Program-made: the position numbers and the translations under genes
Source: Porodaedalea pini
Lineage: Eukaryota > Basidiomycota > Agaricomycetes > Hymenochaetales > Hymenochaetaceae
NCBI GenBank assembly: GCA_002794775.1
Contig: NBAY01000033.1
Coordinates: 62,001 to 126,000, forward strand
Direction of reading: 5' to 3'
DNA: 64,000 nt
The notes under the pieces: generated by a model
What the model was told of the DNA's origin: nothing
The model's input: the letters and a program-made list of their open reading frames with translations, nothing else
The model's database searches: none
Shown here: in pieces, positions 60,001 to 64,000 of the stretch
Layout: each line of letters starts with the position of its first letter
Numbering within the stretch: the first letter of the stretch is position 1

Positions 60001-60689
60001 GCGAAGGCTCCACCAGGAAATTAGCATAAACGCACACACATAAAAAGCGGGAGGCGCAGGCCAGCTTAGCAATGTTGGAAAGTAATTATCCGGAGAATTG
60101 TCAAGGGAATCGTCAAATCAGCGCTCACTACAGGCTTCGTTTACGGCGACGTACTAGAAATGCGTGAGGCTGGACTGATGCGGTGGTTGTTTCGTGTACC
60201 GCTCCGGTCTCCCCGGCGTGACTTCCATTTGAAAGCCTGCGTTGCGGGAAGGAGTGAGGTAAATTTGATGGTAAACGTAGCAATGGAGACAACTAGCCTC
60301 TGACATCCAAAGCGGAATTCTTTTCTATTGGCTGGAGGAAGCCAAAAGACGTGTAATAGAGGCTCTGCAGCTTAGCGTAGTTAGCCTTTATTATAATCGA
60401 TAAGTTCGAAACCTTAAACCACGGAAAACTGCATGTTCAGATGTTCGAGTCGCGGCGAAGAACTGCAGCCCAGCACAAGCAAAAGAGTAGGAGTATTTAA
60501 AACACGCAGAACAACTGTCGAAGCCAGAACCGATCATGATCGACACCATAGAAGCTTGAAGCCTGTTCTACGATTAGACGCTCGTGCATTGCGTTCGTTC
60601 AGCACCATGGTCGCAGCGTCATCAGTCTTGAGGCTGAGATGGAAAAGAGATCACTGACGTCGTGTGCGTATGAAATTGAAGGAGCGGGG
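54001..60689. other. Gene-poor region
   Basis: Balanced base composition but no phase-consistent exon chain. Weak coding-like islands: about 55505-55590 plus strand (LTIREAHKVQLAQDGSLRCF), 56090-56300 minus strand (a hydrophobic frame with SIVLIMNTCSALGLADLIVH), and 58600-58690 minus strand (SLIPGLLLFVLTILMPLALQ). These are interrupted by stops and probably derive from dead membrane-protein genes. No transposon ends, RNA gene or long inverted repeat noticed. Confidence 0.35.
54382..54398. repeat. (C)17 homopolymer
   Basis: Seventeen consecutive C residues (G on the other strand), about 380 bp after the stop of the uncharacterised nine-exon gene. Length is likely variable between isolates and hard to sequence. 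Confidence 0.95.
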
Positions 60690-61000
60690 CTATCGTGACG
60701 CTAAATACGTACGTACGATAAAACGTTTGGTTCCCATGCTTCTCCCGTGCGTGTTCAGCGTGAAAGCCAGACTTGAGTCCTCCAGCCCAGCGCACATTCT
60801 GGGTGCACGGCTGAAGCAAGTCGGACATTGCTGAAAGCGGAGCGGACAGGTCCAATACGATAAGTAGTCCATCCGCCAGCTCTACTGTGCCGCTGATACG
60901 TGACGCAGTAGATACAAAATGTAATGAGACCACCAAAGCAATGACTAATCCGTAAAGACCCACCGGTACCCACAGATAAGTAAGCCATTTCGTAGGGAAA
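60690..61000 (-). pseudogene. Possible membrane-protein exon remnant
   Basis: After a CATCAG acceptor near 60996 the minus strand reads FPTKWLTYLWVPVGLYGLVI, then ALVVSLHFVSTASRISGTVE and ADGLLIVLDLSAPLSAM. A K/R-W-x-x-x-x-W-x-P start followed by a helix is typical of the late helices of agaricomycete multi-pass proteins of unknown function (DUF6533-like). No flanking exons were found. Weak call. Confidence 0.25.
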
Positions 61001-64000
61001 CTGATGATAAATGGGAAGAGAAGGTACGCGGTTCTTGTTTACTCCTGACTCCTGTCTAGAGATATGCACGCGAGGCAAGTGTTGGGCTGCGGGCAGTGCC
61101 CAAGAAAAAATAAACCATCAAGAAAGGAGCTCCAGGGAAAGAGCGGGTCTCAAGTTCCGCCTTCACGTTACACCGCATTCTCGATCACAACCTAAGAAGC
61201 AAGTGGATTACGAGACAATACTTACTTTCCGCAGTCTTCAGGCAGTGTACGGTATCGCACGAATCCACGCCCAGACCAGACCAAATTTTCGACAAGTGCG
61301 CCAAGCCAGGACTAGGGGAGGGAAACTCGATCCCTACGAGGAGCAGTGCATCTACTGCGCACGAAGCATGCTTGGGTACCGCGTACTAGCGCCGAAGATG
61401 TGTGAGTAGGTTCAGCTTGAACGATGCTTAAATTAGACCGTGTTTCTTTGTGAGGTGTCCAAATGCATAGTCTGAAAGCAGTCCGTCATCGATAAGTCAC
61501 ATTATCACTGCCGTCCAGACAGAGGATGTTCGAGAGGAGGACGCGAAAACCGCATAAGGTGTCTTTCTTCTTTTCGCCATTCCTTTTCGAGTTTGGGGGC
61601 TAATGAAAAATATCGAGATCGATATGGTATCCCGCACCCGGAAAGCAGATGATGGCCAGAGTCGAAGGCTATGCCGCTGCGCATGGCTCGGTGCACATGT
61701 TTTCTGACATGCACATCTGCATTCGTCAAGAAGAGTTTCATCCAGCCGCACGGCCCTTCGCTATCGAGTCAGAAACTCGGAACCTTAGTGCTCAACGAAT
61801 CAGTTTCGCTGCGAGCCATCAGTAGTATATTGAGAATGCATACCGCTTGCTGGTTCCCATTCATCCAAACTCCATACAGGCAGAGAATTGACATTCAGTG
61901 TGTCACCACGCACAGAAAGCTAGAAAAATACAGCACACCATTGTCAGTGAAGATGCCGAATCCGAACCCGAATCTATCGGATTTCGATGTAAATGATCGG
62001 AAGCGAAACGGACAAGCTGCCTAAGCTCACCAAGCCAGGTCCAGTTATCAAGAGACATGTACGTTTGTAAACATCTGTATATTAAAATCCATCCCTTCCT
62101 TAAAATTTCTTATGAGCAAGAGTCATAGGAAGCATATTTTCCTCCTAACCCTCATCGCCACGTCCAAATAAGACGATGACTGCGGCTTGTTCGCATCATC
62201 GCTCAGCAGTACGCCTCTGCGTTCCTGTCTTCGATATAGTGAACGTTGACTAGGACACCCTCAATTTCATCCTGGATCCGACCGATCCTGCCTTCCGACA
62301 AAGGTTTAACGACTCTGTAGGGCTCTTTTGTCAGTCATGTGCAACGTCAAGTATGAGGCTGAGCATCTGGTGCCTTGCTTACTCGCCGCCCGCCGAACGC
62401 ATACGTGTGCGGTACGTGGTCTCCGAGTATAGCGTCTGTCGGTCTCGGTCGAAGCGTGCCGGTGAGGGATCGTACCTTGTCTCCGGCCTCGCGTTTCGCC
62501 GAGCCACACTACACCCAATTTTTCATCCATGTGTTTTGGAACCTACTCATCGGCGCAACAGCACAGCTCGCAGAGCAAAATAGAACACAACGAACATGAG
62601 AACAGTAGAGATGGCACGTAGAATACTTCATGAACATTCCAGATGAGACTGGGCCACATCCTCCAGACCGCACAAGGTCCCAATGTTCAAGCAGCACAGC
62701 CTGAGCAAACCCGATCCTCCCTACGCCGATGTTCGCGCGCAGTGGCGCATCGGGCTCGGTCTCGGTGGAACACAGGAGCGAGCCAGCAATATCAGCGCTT
62801 ACAGCGCTGTCGGTGTCAACGTCGGCCTAGTCATTTGCATGCACATTGCTGCGAGCTCGGTGTAGTCAGAGTCAAAGACGCGTCAGTACTCATTAGGCGA
62901 GGCGTCGATCTCAACTGCACCGCAAATCCGACACCAAACGGAGTCCACGTGATCGTTTTTTCCGGTCTCACGTGCAATTCCACCAAGGTTTGATTTTATT
63001 TGATATCATACGTTACGAGAGTCTCTCGGTCTCTTCAGGCTGGCCGCAGCACTAGTTTATTGACTCCTTTCCGTTTCGTTCGCCTTCACAAGACCGGAAA
63101 GCAAACTTACTCCCTTTGATGGCAGACATGTTTAGTATCCCGGGACAGGAGTCACACGGAACTCAATAGCTGCGGCGTAATCAGACCTCGCCCCATTCAT
63201 AACCCATGAATCACGATACCATTCGGAAAGTCTTAATCTTCGCACGCAGGTGCACCACCTCTCAATGCAACGGAGTCCAGTAGACTTCTTTCCTGAAGGG
63301 TCTAGCATGAGACTACCGGCATGCAAACGTGCACGGGATTCATGCGGCAGCCCTCCTACACGATCGATGCGATACGTTCGGCAGCCGCGCTCCCCTTGCA
63401 ATACACGCACTTCCGACGCACTCAATGTCCTGTGTACGGTCACGGTGCACAAAGAAGCGCATGCCTTCTTCCCCGGCGGCCGCAAACCGGCAGGCTCGCT
63501 TCCCCACCACAGTCGATGCCGCGCCCTTTACGCGCTTCCCAGTCGGTGCGTGTCTATATGGAAGTGATACGCGCCGTGTCCCCGTGCTTGCCATCCCGTG
63601 AGAGTGTGGGTGCACGAATTCACAAAACAAAACAAAAAAAGCCCTAAACTATGAGGAAGCTTTTTTGGCCTTCCCTCTCTCTTATCAATGTTCTCTTATC
63701 AGTGTTACTGGCTAGAATCCTGGATGCTGGCGCATTGACATTCGATGGGTTCGACAAACTCCGGTTTTTCACCTCGGAAACCTTTTTTCTTCAACACGAG
63801 TGTATCACTCACAGGCAGGATTGAGGCCCGAGTTTAACTCTCACCTTTGTCATTCAAGTGAGTATAAAGGAGTCAAAAGCGGAATACCAACTAAACGGGA
63901 CCTATCGTCGTGATCTTTGGCCTTTTACGTGAGTGGGAGCTTTGAAGGTCGAGATGAAGGTCCACGTTTGTTATTGGTAGCGGAAGCCATGCTTGGGATT
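61001..64000. other. Gene-poor region at the right edge
   Basis: Several frames of 60-130 codons overlap on both strands (61011-61409, 62643-62993, 63250-63647), but none shows a domain, a hydrophobic pattern or consistent splicing. I see no gene or repeat that I can support. Confidence 0.35.

Noticed and set aside
61011..61409. 132-codon plus-strand frame
   Set aside because: Overlaps the hydrophobic minus-strand remnant at its left end and shows no recognisable motif.
1..64000. tRNA, rRNA, CRISPR array or prokaryotic operon signals
   Set aside because: I looked for the GGTTCGANTCC T-arm with a matching acceptor stem and for regularly spaced repeats and found none; hits such as GGTTCGAGTC near 5434 lack the rest of a tRNA.

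Overview
This window looks like nuclear DNA of a filamentous basidiomycete, most likely an agaricomycete. Nearly every real gene is broken by 45-80 nt GT..AG introns. The proteins are fungal (Bub3, Rer1, eIF4G, Nab2, CSC1-type channel, MUP1-type permease, fungal-specific transcription factor domain). Some families present are typical of mushroom-forming fungi. No prokaryotic operon, CRISPR array or rRNA is visible. I reconstructed exon chains by hand by requiring consensus splice sites, phase continuity and family similarity; none is transcript-verified.

Layout. 0-5.8 kb: a fungal-specific transcription factor, with no visible zinc cluster and two unexplained frame changes, bracketed by two direct copies of a decayed uncharacterised gene. 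6.3-11.5 kb: an NFKBIL1-like protein (minus) diverging from a methionine/LAT-type amino acid permease (plus) whose coding region is cut into 20 exons, one apparently a single nucleotide. 12.9-13.7 kb: a large fold-back element. 13.9-18.7 kb (minus): one uninterrupted coding chain in which a protein kinase is joined to the eIF4E-binding, MIF4G and MA3 parts of eIF4G. 18.8-28.4 kb: a dead GNAT acetyltransferase copy (plus) and an intact paralogue (minus), enclosing bub3, a steroid 5-alpha-reductase-like gene, rer1 and a cytochrome P450 relic.

28.9-38.8 kb is an accessory island. A pogo-like Tc1/mariner element (28981-32378) sits in a TA inside an open frame that closes perfectly when the element is removed; a smaller TA-flanked element is nested in it. 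Next come intron-containing fragments of housekeeping genes (the 5' part of nab2, a SUMO-like domain, broken prolyl-tRNA synthetase copies), a second fold-back, GGAAT-rich tracts, and a 5'-truncated LINE bounded by a 13-bp target duplication just upstream of the real nab2.

38.9-54.0 kb returns to dense genes: nab2 (plus), a P-loop glycerate-kinase-like gene with a GC-AG intron (minus), a 625-bp TA-flanked MITE, an uncharacterised gene (minus), a CSC1/OSCA-type channel (plus) and an uncharacterised nine-exon gene (plus). 54-64 kb is gene-poor, with only weak remnants of membrane-protein exons.

Functionally the intact genes are mostly core cell biology (translation initiation, mRNA export, spindle checkpoint, Golgi-ER retrieval, nutrient uptake, ion channel). 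The unusual biology lies in the kinase-eIF4G fusion, the micro-exons and the duplicated and transposon-shaped island.
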